Assembly (NCBI GenBank): GCA_017881055.1
Contig: JADGRF010000091.1
Coordinates: 1-37,382 of the forward strand
Length of the DNA: 37,382 nt
Source: Sandaracinaceae bacterium
GTDB taxonomy: Bacteria; Myxococcota_A; Polyangia; Polyangiales; JAFGIB01
Direction: 5' to 3'
Shown: positions 28,124 to 36,905 of the stretch, piece by piece
Position numbering within the stretch: the stretch's first letter is position 1
Layout of the letters: the number at the start of each line of letters is the position of its first letter
Notes under the pieces: generated by a model
Seen by the model: only the letters and a program-made list of their open reading frames with translations
Databases searched by the model: none
Told to the model about the DNA's origin: nothing
Program-made: the position numbers and the translations under genes

Positions 28124-28636
28124 TCAGCGGCTGCGGGCGAGCTGCTCGTCGTAGCAGCGCTCGACCAGCGTGATCAGCTCGCCGCTCTCGCACAGCTTCG
28201 TCAGCGGGTGGTCGTCGTCGCGCGCGAGCAGCTGGACCAGGCCGCGGCTGCCGGTCTGGGCGAGCCGTTCGCTGTGCTCGAACGCGACGATGTCGTCCTG
28301 CCGCGCGTGCACGAGTAGCACGGGCACGCCCTCGGGCAGCACGGCGTCGGGTCGGTAGTGCAGCGCGGCTTGCGCCAAGAGCAAGGTCGCTCCCCGGTAC
28401 AGGCCTCGGCGCAAGAGCTCCACCACCACCGCGCCACCGAACGACGAGCCGACCAGCACGTTGGGCCGGAAGCTCTCGAGCGTCGCGGCGTGTACGGCCA
28501 CGCAGCTGCCTACGTCCCGCGTGTTCATCGCCGGGGTATTCGCGGTGAAGTGCTCCGCGAACAGGCGCGCCTTGTTGCCTTGCGGGCTGCTCTCGAGGCC
28601 GTGAGCGAACTGGACGCGGATCTCGGGTCGAGCCAT
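28124..28636 (-). CDS. small alpha/beta hydrolase (YqiA-like)
   Basis: A 170-residue alpha/beta hydrolase. It begins with the oxyanion-loop motif FAHGLESSPQGNK, has the nucleophile elbow GSSFGG (Ser), a catalytic Asp in ARQDDIV and the His in DDDHPL. The short length and early HGLESSP motif fit the YqiA/UPF0227 esterase group. The substrate is probably a small ester. The start is ATG 28636; ATG 28645 three codons upstream is equally possible. It is divergent from nth and ends 68 bp before the beta-solenoid gene on the same strand, which may share its transcript. Confidence 0.85.
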   Translation of the reverse strand: MARPEIRVQFAHGLESSPQGNKARLFAEHFTANTPAMNTRDVGSCVAVHAATLESFRPNVLVGSSFGGAVVVELLRRGLYRGATLLLAQAALHYRPDAVLPEGVPVLLVHARQDDIVAFEHSERLAQTGSRGLVQLLARDDDHPLTKLCESGELITLVERCYDEQLARSR

Positions 28637-28736
28637 GGGCGGCATGTTTTCGCAGCGCGTCGCGAGCGTCAAGCCGTGTGGCGCGACCGGCGCAAGCTCT
28701 TTACGAACGCCTGGGCGGCGGCGTAGCGTCCGCGGC

Positions 28737-29462
28737 GTGGGCGCAGTGAAAGATGAAGAGCGTAAAGAGCGAGCGGACGACGTGCGCAAGCGGCTCGCGC
28801 GCGCGCAGCCCGAGCCGAAGTGCGAGCTCGATCATGACAATGCCTGGCAACTCTTGGTCGCCACGATCTTGAGCGCACAGAGCACCGATCGTGGCGTGAA
28901 CAAGGTCACGCCCACGCTGTTCGCGAAGTATCCGACGCCCGCCGCGCTCGCCGCCGCGTCGCAGCAAGACGTCGAAGCGATCGTCAAACCCACGGGCTTC
29001 TTTCGCAACAAGGCCAAGTCGATTCGCGAGACCAGCCGGCGCGTGGCAGAAGATCACGGCGGCGAGGTGCCGCGCACGCTGGAAGAGCTGACCGAGCTAC
29101 CCGGCGTTGCACGCAAGACGGCCAACGTCGTGCTTGGCACCGCGTATCGGATCGCCAGCGGCATGACGATCGACACGCACGCCGGTCGCGTCTCGCGTCG
29201 GCTCGGCCTCACGAAGGAGAGCGATCCCGTGAAGGTCGAGCGCGATCTGTGCGCACTGTTCCCGAAGGCCAGCTGGATCGACATGGGCCATCGCTTCGTG
29301 CTGCACGGGCGCTACGTGTGCTTGGCGACCAAGCCGCGCTGCAAGCACTGCCCGCTCAACGAGCTTTGCCCCGTGCGCGAAGCCGAGCCCGAAGGCCGCT
29401 GGATGGCGCGCGCCGACAGCGAGCGCGAGCTGATCGACAGTCGCGGTCAATCGGCAGGTTGA
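28737..29462 (+). CDS. nth: endonuclease III, base-excision repair glycosylase/AP lyase
   Basis: A 241-residue endonuclease III, a DNA glycosylase and AP lyase that removes oxidised pyrimidines. It has the helix-hairpin-helix LPGVARKTANVV with the catalytic Lys, the catalytic Asp in DTHAGRV, and a 4Fe-4S loop with the exact C-x6-C-x2-C-x5-C spacing near the C-terminus (CLATKPRC to ELC). The start is taken as GTG 28737, with TAGCGT 7 bp upstream, as in a leaderless gene; GTG 28746 is the alternative, and the frame also opens at 28635 within the divergent hydrolase gene. Its stop is 2 bp before the MATE gene, so the two are co-transcribed. Confidence 0.95.
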   Translation: MGAVKDEERKERADDVRKRLARAQPEPKCELDHDNAWQLLVATILSAQSTDRGVNKVTPTLFAKYPTPAALAAASQQDVEAIVKPTGFFRNKAKSIRETSRRVAEDHGGEVPRTLEELTELPGVARKTANVVLGTAYRIASGMTIDTHAGRVSRRLGLTKESDPVKVERDLCALFPKASWIDMGHRFVLHGRYVCLATKPRCKHCPLNELCPVREAEPEGRWMARADSERELIDSRGQSAG

Positions 29463-29464
29463 CC

Positions 29465-30862
29465 ATGGAACCCGCCGCCGCAGCTGACACTCACGAAGCG
29501 GGCTCGTGGGAACGTGAAGCGCGTGCGTTGATCGTGCTCGCAGTGCCGGTGATGCTCACGCAGCTCGCGCAGATGGCGCTCGGTGTCACCGACATGCTCA
29601 TGCTTGGCCACGCAGGCGTGCAGGCCATGGCGTCTGCCGCGCTGGCGAATTCCTACGGCTTCGTCGTCATGATGATGGGCGTCGGCGTGGTCTTCGGCAT
29701 CGATCCGCTCGTCACGCAGGCCCACGGCGCGAGGGACCGTGATGCGCTGGCGCTCGCGCTGCAGCGCGGCGTGCTGATCGCGCTCGCCGTGAGCGTGCCG
29801 ATCATGATCGCCTGGTACAACGCAGGTGCTGCTCTTTGCCAGTTCGGCGAGCCGCCGGAGCTGGCCGAGGCCGCAGGCGGGTATCTGCGCGCACAGCTCT
29901 GGAGCGTGCCGTTCTTCCCGCTGCTGATGGCGTTTCGCCAATACCTGCAAGGCCGCGGCATCGTGCGCCCGGGTTTGCTCGTGCTGCTCGCGGAGAACGT
30001 CGTGAACGCACTGCTCGACTGGGCGTTCATCTTCGGGCACCTGGGCTTGCCCGCGCTCGGCCTGCGCGGCGCCGGGATCGCCGCCGGCATCACGCGTGCG
30101 TTCGGCCTTTTGCTGCTGATCGCGTTCATCGTGGTCGGCCGGCTTCACGAAGGGGCGTGGCGCCCGTGGAGCCGCAAGAGTGTGCAGCTGTCAGGACTGC
30201 TCGAGGTGCTGCGCTTGGGCTTGCCCATCGGTCTGCAGTGGGGGATGGAGGTGCTCGCGTTCAGCGGCAGCGCCATGTTCGCCGGCTGGATGGGCGAGAC
30301 CGCCGTCTCGGCCTACACCGTGGTTCTGAACGTCGCCTCGGTCACGTTCATGCTGCCGCTCGGCATCGGCATCGGCGCCTCGATTCGCGTGGGCAACCTG
30401 GTCGGCGAGGGCCGCGAGGCCGCCGTGCGTCGTACTGCCAAGCTCGCGCTCGTGCTGGGCATCGGCGTGATGGCTTGCTGCGGCGTGCTCATGGTGCTCT
30501 TACGCAACCTGCTACCGCACGCGTTCACCACCGACACGCGCGTGATCGCGCTGTCGGCGAGCATCTTCCCCGTCGCTGCGCTGTTCCAAATCTTCGACGG
30601 CACGCAAGTCGTGAGCGGCGGCATCCTGCGCGGCCTAGGTCGCACGCGCGCACCCGCGCTCGTGAACTTCATCGGCTACTACGTGGTGGGCTTGCCCGTG
30701 GGCTACTGGCTCGCGTTCCATGCCGGACTCGGCGTGGTGGGCTTGTGGTGGGGTCTGCTGATCGGCCTCGTGATCGTCGGCGTCTCGCTGGCGAGCTGGG
30801 TACGCGTCTCATTGCGCAAGCCATTGCTGCGCGTGGCGGGCGTCGTGGGAGACCCGTCTTGA
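29465..30862 (+). CDS. MATE family multidrug/toxin exporter
   Basis: A 465-residue transporter with twelve helices in two halves. The N-terminal block PVMLTQLAQMALGVTDMLMLG, here given as PVMLTQLAQ and GVTDMLMLG, is the hallmark of NorM-type MATE exporters. The repeat of that block in the second half is LGLPIGLQWGMEV and FAGWMGETAVSAY. It uses Na+ or H+ gradients to export drugs or metabolites. The start is ATG 29465, 2 bp after the nth stop, so it is read in the same transcript. The link to a DNA-repair gene may just reflect operon packing. The large inverted repeat begins 30 bp after its stop. Confidence 0.93.
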   Translation: MEPAAAADTHEAGSWEREARALIVLAVPVMLTQLAQMALGVTDMLMLGHAGVQAMASAALANSYGFVVMMMGVGVVFGIDPLVTQAHGARDRDALALALQRGVLIALAVSVPIMIAWYNAGAALCQFGEPPELAEAAGGYLRAQLWSVPFFPLLMAFRQYLQGRGIVRPGLLVLLAENVVNALLDWAFIFGHLGLPALGLRGAGIAAGITRAFGLLLLIAFIVVGRLHEGAWRPWSRKSVQLSGLLEVLRLGLPIGLQWGMEVLAFSGSAMFAGWMGETAVSAYTVVLNVASVTFMLPLGIGIGASIRVGNLVGEGREAAVRRTAKLALVLGIGVMACCGVLMVLLRNLLPHAFTTDTRVIALSASIFPVAALFQIFDGTQVVSGGILRGLGRTRAPALVNFIGYYVVGLPVGYWLAFHAGLGVVGLWWGLLIGLVIVGVSLASWVRVSLRKPLLRVAGVVGDPS

Positions 30863-30892
30863 GGTTGAGTGACGGGTGCGTGCGTGGGTCGT

Positions 30893-31344
30893 CGTGCTCG
30901 CCGCTCGTGGCAACGGCATGGTCGGTCCGCGCTGGACGGGGGCTGTTAACGGCGTGTGCAAAGGCTTGCGGCGTTGTGCTCGGCGCGTCCGCCGGCCTCG
31001 TGCACTTCCACGCCCGGCTGTGCGCGTCGACCCACGCCCGCCCCCTCACGTCAGCGCCAGCAGCGATCTCCCGCGCCACCCTTGGTGTGGACTGGTGAAC
31101 GCGTCGGCGTCGCGTTCATTCGCCAAAGTCCTTGGCAAACGGATGCAGCTGACAGCTGTCAGAAGCGAGTGGCGCTTGGATGGACGGCGCAGGGGTCGGC
31201 GAGGCAGTGACGCGCACAGCCGGGCGTGGAAGCGCACAACGGCCGGCGGGCGCACCAAGCTTGCGGCATCAGCCCAACCGACAACGGCTCACAGCCCTCG
31301 GTCGGCGCGGACCGACCATGCCGTTGCCACGAGCGGCGAGCACG
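30893..31344. repeat. long imperfect inverted repeat in the only gene-free stretch
   Basis: Within 30863-31395, which has no believable gene, 40 bp at 30893-30932 are the exact reverse complement of 31305-31344. Further in, 30989-31028 pairs with 31209-31249 with only two or three differences and one indel. The sequence between these blocks pairs weakly. The 180-bp centre (31029-31208) includes the 14-bp perfect palindrome CTGACAGCTGTCAG (31149-31162) and a small hairpin GCCAA-N5-TTGGC (31122-31136). No target-site duplication or transposase is visible. It could be a MITE-like element, a degenerate dispersed repeat or a long structured RNA. Confidence 0.85.
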
Positions 31345-31395
31345 TCACTGCCTCGCCGGCACCGTGAAGCTAGCCGACCATCCGCGCACCATGAG

Positions 31396-32778
31396 CTAGA
31401 CCTCTTGTCCGACCACTACGTCGCAGCACAGCACGTAGCTTTGGCCGAGGTCGTTCGTGAAGAAGCGGCTCATCGTGATGCAGAAGTTGCCGGAGGCGCT
31501 CGACACGTACGGCTCGGAGGTGAAGCGCTCCAACCCGGCGTGCAGCATCAGAAAGTACGGCTTCAGCGACTGATCGGCGCCGCGCGCGGCCGGCTGAAAC
31601 AGCGCCTGCCGCGAGGACGCGACACGGTGTGCGGTGTCCGTGATCTGAATGCCCTGCTCGTCGAGCATGTACAGCGCTTCGATGAACGGAATGCGCACCA
31701 GTGACTGCTGCAGTGTCTCCTCGAACATCGGCAAGCCGACCTTCTTCAGTTCTTCCACCAGCGCGCGCACCGCCAGCTCGCTGCGTCGCTGGCGCGCGCG
31801 TCGATCGTTCAAGCGCCGCGTGGCGCTGGCACGGAAGTCGTCGCCCGCTTCGCGCAAACGACCTGCGTCGAACAGCTCCGGGGTCTGCCACGGGTCGGCG
31901 GGTCGTCCGAAGTAGAAGCCTTGAAAGTAGTCGCAGCCGAGCGCGAGGCCCGTGCGTACGTCGTCGTCGTTCTCGATGCCCTCGGCGATCACCAGCGCAC
32001 CGATCTGATGCGCGAGCGACAGCAGCGAGCGAAACACTTCGCGGCGATGGAAGCTCGCGCTCATGCCGTGCACCAGCTCGCGATCGATCTTCAAGATGTC
32101 CGGCTCGAGGCGCGGGATGCGCGCCAAGTTGGAGTGGCCCGTGCCGACGTCGTCGAGCGCCAGCAAGAACCCATGGCGTCGCGCGCGCTTGCAGAACTCT
32201 TCGAGCGCTGCGATCTCGGGCAAGCGTGACTCCAAGATCTCGAGCGCAACCGTACGTGGCGAAAACCCGTGCGAGCGTACTTCGTCCGCGATCTGCTCGG
32301 CGCCGGCCGCACCTTGCAAGATCAACGTCGTGTCCGTGTTGATCGACAGGATCGGTGGCCGTTCGACCTCGGAGACCGCGCGGTACGCGGTGAACGCTGC
32401 CTCGCGACAGCGCACCTCGAGCTTCTCGCGGTAGCCGCGTCGCACCGCATCGCCGAACAGATCCGAGGGCGAGCGCACCTTCATCGGTCCATCGCTCGCG
32501 CCGCGCGGCGTTACGTGTCCGCGCGCCAGCGCTTCGACCAAGCGCATCTCACGCTGCCGCACCGATACGATCGGTTGCAGGTATGCGACCACTTCGGCCA
32601 GCACTTCTTCAGGTGGTGATTCGTCGCGTTGCAACTGCGGCTCAGGCGCGTCTTGGATACGAACAGACGCGAAGATAGGCACGCAGGATCGCAGGAAACT
32701 GTCAGTCTTCAAGATGTAGGCTTCACTGGAATTGCAGTCCCCGCAGTTTGATACAAAGCCGAAACGCAAGAACGCCAC
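31396..32778 (-). CDS. EAL-domain cyclic di-GMP phosphodiesterase
   Basis: The EAL domain carries the usual active-site motifs: EAL at residues 82-84 (counting from GTG 32778), the Asn of INTD, EILES, LDDVGTG, LKID, AEGIEND and QGFYFGRP. It is therefore likely an active phosphodiesterase that cleaves cyclic di-GMP. The C-terminal 150 residues form a sensor-like domain (FIEALYMLDEQGIQITDT), perhaps Cache/PAS-related. No membrane segment is seen. The start is uncertain: GTG 32778 lies inside a palindrome and has no ribosome binding site. TTG 32712 or GTG 32682 would remove a poorly conserved N-terminus that contains an isolated CxxC. Confidence 0.88.
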   Translation of the reverse strand: MAFLRFGFVSNCGDCNSSEAYILKTDSFLRSCVPIFASVRIQDAPEPQLQRDESPPEEVLAEVVAYLQPIVSVRQREMRLVEALARGHVTPRGASDGPMKVRSPSDLFGDAVRRGYREKLEVRCREAAFTAYRAVSEVERPPILSINTDTTLILQGAAGAEQIADEVRSHGFSPRTVALEILESRLPEIAALEEFCKRARRHGFLLALDDVGTGHSNLARIPRLEPDILKIDRELVHGMSASFHRREVFRSLLSLAHQIGALVIAEGIENDDDVRTGLALGCDYFQGFYFGRPADPWQTPELFDAGRLREAGDDFRASATRRLNDRRARQRRSELAVRALVEELKKVGLPMFEETLQQSLVRIPFIEALYMLDEQGIQITDTAHRVASSRQALFQPAARGADQSLKPYFLMLHAGLERFTSEPYVSSASGNFCITMSRFFTNDLGQSYVLCCDVVVGQEV

Positions 32779-32810
32779 GCGACTGACGTAGATACGTCAT
32801 ACGCGTGGCG
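32773..32810. promoter_or_regulatory. 38-bp palindrome in front of the EAL gene
   Basis: CGCCACGCG (32773-32781) and TGACGTA (32784-32790) are mirrored by TACGTCA (32793-32799) and CGCGTGGCG (32802-32810), separated only by 2-bp gaps. It may be a second terminator for serC (the minus strand continues GTTCTTGCGTTT) or an operator for the EAL gene. It covers the apparent EAL start codon. Confidence 0.6.
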
Positions 32811-32830
32811 GGTCCAGTGGGTGTGTTACT

Positions 32831-32856
32831 CGCGAAAAGCCGAAGGCTGTTTCGCG
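32831..32856 (-). terminator. serC terminator hairpin with UUCG loop
   Basis: Five bases after the serC stop, CGCGAAA-C-AGCC pairs with GGCT-TTTCGCG on the minus strand around a C(UUCG)G loop, with one bulged base. This is a stable hairpin of terminator type. Confidence 0.7.
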
Positions 32857-32861
32857 GGTGT

Positions 32862-33953
32862 TTAACCGTTCGACTTCTTGAACGTACCCATGAAGTCGGC
32901 CAGCTTCTGGACGCCGTCGACGCCGACCGCGTTGTAGATCGAGGCGCGGATGCCGCCGACCGAGCGATGACCCTTGAGGCCCACCATGCCGGCCTTCTTC
33001 GCCTCGTTCACGAACTTCTCTTCCAGCTCTTCGCTGGGCAGGCGGAACACCACGTTCATCACCGAGCGCGAGTCCTTCTCGACCGGGCAGGTGTAGTAGC
33101 CGCCGGAGCCATCGATGGCGCCGTAGATCACTTCGCCCTTCTTGCGGTTCTGCTTCTCCATGGCCGGCAGACCGCCCGTCTCCTTCAACCACGCGAGCAC
33201 GTTGCGGACCATGTAGACCGAGAACGTGGGGATCGTGTTGTAGAGCGAGTTTTCCTTGGCGTGCGTGGAGTAGCGGAAGATCTTGGGGATGTCCTTGCGA
33301 CCCTTTTCGATCAAGTCCTTGCGCATGATCACGACGACCACGCCCGACGGACCGATGTTCTTCTGCGCGCCAGCGTAGATCATGCCGAACTTCGACACGT
33401 CGGTGGGGCGCCAGAGAATGTCACTCGACATGTCCGCGATCAGCGGCACGCTGCCGGTGTTCGGAAACTCCATGAACTGGGTGCCGAAGATCGTGTTGTT
33501 GCTCGTGATGTGCACGTACGGCGCGTTCGCGGACAACTTGAGCTCGCTCTGCTTCGGGATGCGCGTGAACTTGCCTTCAACCGACGTGTCCGCAGCCACG
33601 TGGGGCTTGCCGACGATCTTCGCTTCTTCGAGCGCCTTCTGTGACCACGCGCCGGTGATCACGTAGTCGCCGCCGTGCTCGTCGGTGCGCAGGTTCATTG
33701 GGATCGTCGCGAACATCTGGCTCGCGCCGCCCTGCAGGAACAGCACCTGGTGCGTGTCGGGCACGCCGAGGATCTCGGTCAGCAGCGAGATCGCCTCGCC
33801 GTGGACCTTCTCGTAGTCCTTGCCGCGATGGCTGTGCTCCATGATCGACATGCCAGTTCCCTGGAAGTCGAGGAACTCTTTTTGGGCGCGCTCGAGCGCG
33901 GGCAGGGGCAGAGCAGCGGGACCAGCGTTGAAGTTCACTACACGGTTCGTCAT
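32862..33953 (-). CDS. serC: phosphoserine aminotransferase
   Basis: A 363-residue class V aminotransferase of normal SerC length. It begins [12 protein letters not shown], has the [11 protein letters not shown] and ITSNNTIFG motifs typical of SerC and the PLP lysine in [12 protein letters not shown]. It transfers an amino group from glutamate to 3-phosphohydroxypyruvate in serine biosynthesis, and also acts in pyridoxine synthesis. No serA or serB is next to it. The start is ATG 33953 (MTNRVVNF), with TACGCT eight bases upstream and no Shine-Dalgarno site, so it may be leaderless. A longer frame to 33989 is not conserved. A UUCG hairpin follows the stop codon. Confidence 0.95.
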   Translation of the reverse strand: MTNRVVNFNAGPAALPLPALERAQKEFLDFQGTGMSIMEHSHRGKDYEKVHGEAISLLTEILGVPDTHQVLFLQGGASQMFATIPMNLRTDEHGGDYVITGAWSQKALEEAKIVGKPHVAADTSVEGKFTRIPKQSELKLSANAPYVHITSNNTIFGTQFMEFPNTGSVPLIADMSSDILWRPTDVSKFGMIYAGAQKNIGPSGVVVVIMRKDLIEKGRKDIPKIFRYSTHAKENSLYNTIPTFSVYMVRNVLAWLKETGGLPAMEKQNRKKGEVIYGAIDGSGGYYTCPVEKDSRSVMNVVFRLPSEELEEKFVNEAKKAGMVGLKGHRSVGGIRASIYNAVGVDGVQKLADFMGTFKKSNG

Positions 33954-34035
33954 GGGTGCGGAGCGTAACGAAAAGCCGGCGCGCTGCAAGCGGTATTGAC
34001 TAGGAAGTGCGCAGCCGAACGGCCGGTTTTAGAGG

Positions 34036-34041
34036 TACAAT
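34036..34041 (+). promoter_or_regulatory. TACAAT -10-like element next to the start codon
   Basis: TACAAT matches the -10 consensus at five of six positions and ends 7 bp before the GTG at 34049, so transcription would begin at or near the start codon. No good -35 lies 17 bp upstream. See the leaderless finding. Confidence 0.45.
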
Positions 34042-34048
34042 CGGGCGG

Positions 34049-36904
34049 GTGTTCCCGAAGCTGGTACCGGCCGCGTTGCTCCTCGCCTGCGCCGCCGTCT
34101 ACGCGGACCAGCTCGGCGGTCCGCTGCTGTTCGACGACCAGCAGGCCCTGGTCGACAACGCCTCGATTCGCAGCTTGCACCTGCCCGAGGTGCTCATGCC
34201 GCCGCGGGAGACGCCCGTCGCGGGCCGACCGCTCGCGAACCTGAGCTTTGCGCTGAACTACGCGAGCACACGTCTTTCGCCCACCGCCCTGCATGCGACG
34301 AACTTGCTCGTTCACATGCTAGTCGTCGCGCTCGCGTTCGTGTTGCTGCGCGCGCTCTTCGAGCACGGTCGGGTTCCACGGCGCGTACGCGAGCACGCGC
34401 TAGGCTTGGCGTCCACGACCGCCCTCTTGTTCGCAGTCCATCCGTTGTGCGTCGAGCTCGTGCTGTACGCGACGCAGCGCACGGAAAGCTTGGCTGCCCT
34501 CTTCTACCTGACGACGTTCTACGTGCTGACGCGCGCGGCGATAATTGGCCGAGTGCGTGGCCTGCACGTCGTGCTCGCGCTCGTCGCAGCGTGGCTTGGG
34601 GCGCTCAGCAAAGAGGTCTTTGCCACCGCGCCGTTGCTCGCGCTGTTCTACGACCGCGCGTTTTTCGGCGGCAGCTTCGCGCGTTCGCTGCGCGCGCGCT
34701 GGCCGATCTTCCTGGCGCTTGCGTCGAGTTGGATCCCGCTGCTTTTCCTGCAGCGTACGCACCCGCGGCCGGGATCCGTGCGCTTCCTCGAGCTCGACTA
34801 CCTGCTCGCGCAGAGCAGGATCCTGTTCGACTACCTGCGCGTCGCCGCCTGGCCGGCCCGTCCTGCGCTCGATTACGGACCCCTCTTGCCGGAGGCCACG
34901 GCGAACCTGGTGCCCTTCGTGATGGCCGCGCTGCTCCTGGTGTCCGTCGCCAGCGTGCTTGCGTTTGCAAAGCCACGGCTAGGCTTTTTGGGTGCCGCCG
35001 TGCTCGGCATTCTAGCGCCGACCTCCACGCTCTTCAGTATTCACAGCGAGGTCGGTGCCGAGCGTCGTATGTACCTCCCGCTGCTCGTGCTGCTGGGGTA
35101 CGTCGTGGTCGGGCTCGAGGCGTCGTTGGAGCGTGTCGCGCAACGCTGGCTGCGCAGCGCAGAAGCTGGGCGCGTGTTGCGCACAGGCTGCCTGCTCGTC
35201 GCTGCGCTCACGCTAGGCCTCTCTGCTCGCGCGTATGCTGCAACGTTCGCAAGCGCGCAGAGCGCGTGGCGTGCCGCGGTCGTCGCGCGTCCTCGGAACC
35301 CGCGCGCGCACTACAACCTGGCCGAGACGTACCGCCGCGAGGGCCGGCTGCCCGCCGCCATCGCCTCGTTCAGAGCGGCGATCGCGCTCGATCCGGGCTA
35401 CGCGAACGCTTACCTGAACCTCGGAGGGGTGCTGTTGTCGCAAGGCCAGCCCTTGGCTGCGCTGCAGGCTTCGGCGCACGCCGCACGGCTGGCGCCTCTC
35501 GATGCCGCCGCCCAGCGCAGCTACGGGTTGGCGCTCGCGTTCGCGGGCCATGCTGCCGAGGCCTCGTTGCAGCTGACAAAAGCGAGCGCGCTTGCGCCAC
35601 GCGATCCGGATACCCGTAGCGAGCTTGCCGGGGCGCTGCTGATCGCAGGTGACTTGTTGGCGGCGCGCGCACAACTCGCGTGGCTCGCGCAGCATGCCCC
35701 CACGCATCCGCGCCTTGCGGCGCTGCAGCAGCGCTTGCAGACCGTCGAAGAAACGGCCGTCACGACGCTGGACGCGACTCCCTGGCCCGAAGCGAAGCTG
35801 TTCCAGCCGAGCGGCCCCTGGCTCGGCGCCGACAGCGCCTACTCGATCGATCTCGGCGATCGTCGCGTGCTCTGGCTGTTCGGCGACACGTTCCTCGACC
35901 CGCGCGCTGACGGCTCGCGCGAAAACGGCCCGAACTTCTTCGTGCGCAACACGGCCGCGCTGCAGACGGGCAGCCACGACGTGAACGACGCCAACGACAC
36001 CAACGACACCAACGACGCCACTGCCTACGATCCCGCGCGCGCCAAGCTCTCGTACTTTTGGGGTCCGACCGTGCACGGCGCGCCGAGCTCGTTTTTTCAC
36101 GATGTCGACGGTCACGAGCATTGGTTGTGGCCGCTGCACGGTGCGCGCCTGCCCGACGGCGAGCTCTTGCTCTTTCGCCTGCATCTGGTCGCCCAGGCCG
36201 GCGGCTTCGGCTTCGCGGTGCGCGGCTCGGACGCAGTTGCGATCGATAACGCCAGCGATTCCCCCGCCACGTGGCAGCCGCGGGTGATCATGCCCGTGCC
36301 GGCCGTCGCGGGCAGCTCGCCCGTGCTCGGCTCCAGCGTGCTGGTTCACGACAACTACCTCTACGCTTATGCGGTGGACGCGGACCCCAAGCGCCACGCG
36401 ATCTACGTCGCGCGCTTTCCGCTGGCCGCGCTGCACGCGCTGCGCTCTGGCGCGCTAGACGAGCCCCAGTGGTGGTGCGGCAGCGCGGGCTTCGTGCGTG
36501 CCAGCGCCGCAACTCGACCCGTGGCCCTGTTCGACGACGGACAGATCGAGCTGAGCGTGAGCTATGTCCAGCGCATCCACCGCTTCGTCGAGATTCAGAC
36601 GCGCGGCGGTCTGCTCGGCGACCCCAACACTGCGATCGTCGCCCGCTTCGCCGTGCGACCCGAAGGACCATGGTCGCCGGTCGTGGCGTTTCATCGCCCG
36701 CGCGAGGCCGCGCGCTCCGACGCCGCCAGCTTACTCAGCTACGCCGCCAAGGCTCACCCCGAGCAGCGCGGCGCCGACCTGATCGTGACCTACGTCGTGA
36801 ACGACCTGCGCCCGCACACCCCGGCCGATGCTCTGTACTACCCGCAGCTGCTGCGTGTGCAGGTCGGTGACGAACTCCGCCCCGCGTCGGCAGCCGCGAG
36901 GTAA
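34049..36904 (+). CDS. TMTC-like membrane glycosyltransferase fused to TPRs and a DUF4185/DUF5005-like domain
   Basis: A 951-residue fusion. Residues 1-410 have about ten helices and look like the GT-C part of TMTC proteins: PLLFDDQQALVDN in the first loop, HATNLLVHML, HPLCVELVLYATQRTESLAALF and LGALSKEVFA. Three or four TPRs follow at about 412-570 (RAHYNLAETYRREGRLPAAI, AYLNLGGVLLSQGQ). From about 575 a soluble domain begins that resembles DUF4185/DUF5005 propellers: LWLFGDTFLD, NTAALQTG, YFWGPTVHG, LGSSVLVHDNYLYAYA, WCGSAGF. Such domains are glycosidase-like. An AACGAC-type 9-bp repeat codes a short NDT spacer inside it. The start is GTG 34049, after TACAAT. Its stop is 1 bp before the pyrophosphatase gene. 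Confidence 0.82.
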   Translation: MFPKLVPAALLLACAAVYADQLGGPLLFDDQQALVDNASIRSLHLPEVLMPPRETPVAGRPLANLSFALNYASTRLSPTALHATNLLVHMLVVALAFVLLRALFEHGRVPRRVREHALGLASTTALLFAVHPLCVELVLYATQRTESLAALFYLTTFYVLTRAAIIGRVRGLHVVLALVAAWLGALSKEVFATAPLLALFYDRAFFGGSFARSLRARWPIFLALASSWIPLLFLQRTHPRPGSVRFLELDYLLAQSRILFDYLRVAAWPARPALDYGPLLPEATANLVPFVMAALLLVSVASVLAFAKPRLGFLGAAVLGILAPTSTLFSIHSEVGAERRMYLPLLVLLGYVVVGLEASLERVAQRWLRSAEAGRVLRTGCLLVAALTLGLSARAYAATFASAQSAWRAAVVARPRNPRAHYNLAETYRREGRLPAAIASFRAAIALDPGYANAYLNLGGVLLSQGQPLAALQASAHAARLAPLDAAAQRSYGLALAFAGHAAEASLQLTKASALAPRDPDTRSELAGALLIAGDLLAARAQLAWLAQHAPTHPRLAALQQRLQTVEETAVTTLDATPWPEAKLFQPSGPWLGADSAYSIDLGDRRVLWLFGDTFLDPRADGSRENGPNFFVRNTAALQTGSHDVNDANDTNDTNDATAYDPARAKLSYFWGPTVHGAPSSFFHDVDGHEHWLWPLHGARLPDGELLLFRLHLVAQAGGFGFAVRGSDAVAIDNASDSPATWQPRVIMPVPAVAGSSPVLGSSVLVHDNYLYAYAVDADPKRHAIYVARFPLAALHALRSGALDEPQWWCGSAGFVRASAATRPVALFDDGQIELSVSYVQRIHRFVEIQTRGGLLGDPNTAIVARFAVRPEGPWSPVVAFHRPREAARSDAASLLSYAAKAHPEQRGADLIVTYVVNDLRPHTPADALYYPQLLRVQVGDELRPASAAAR
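35984..36019 (+). repeat. 9-bp tandem repeat inside the TMTC fusion gene
   Basis: Four units of AACGAC(G/A)CC in frame encode NDA-NDT-NDT-NDA within a loop of the C-terminal domain. The unit count could vary between strains without breaking the frame. Confidence 0.8.
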
Positions 36905-36905
36905 C

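Noticed and set aside
30876..31367. Open frames across the inverted repeat (for example a 163-residue one)
   Set aside because: They are Arg-rich, lack start signals and domain features, and exist on both strands because the DNA is repeated and GC-rich.
33996..34041. TTGACT and TACAAT as a standard sigma-70 promoter for the TMTC fusion gene
   Set aside because: The spacer is 34 bp, about twice the normal 17. Only the -10 element is retained as a candidate.
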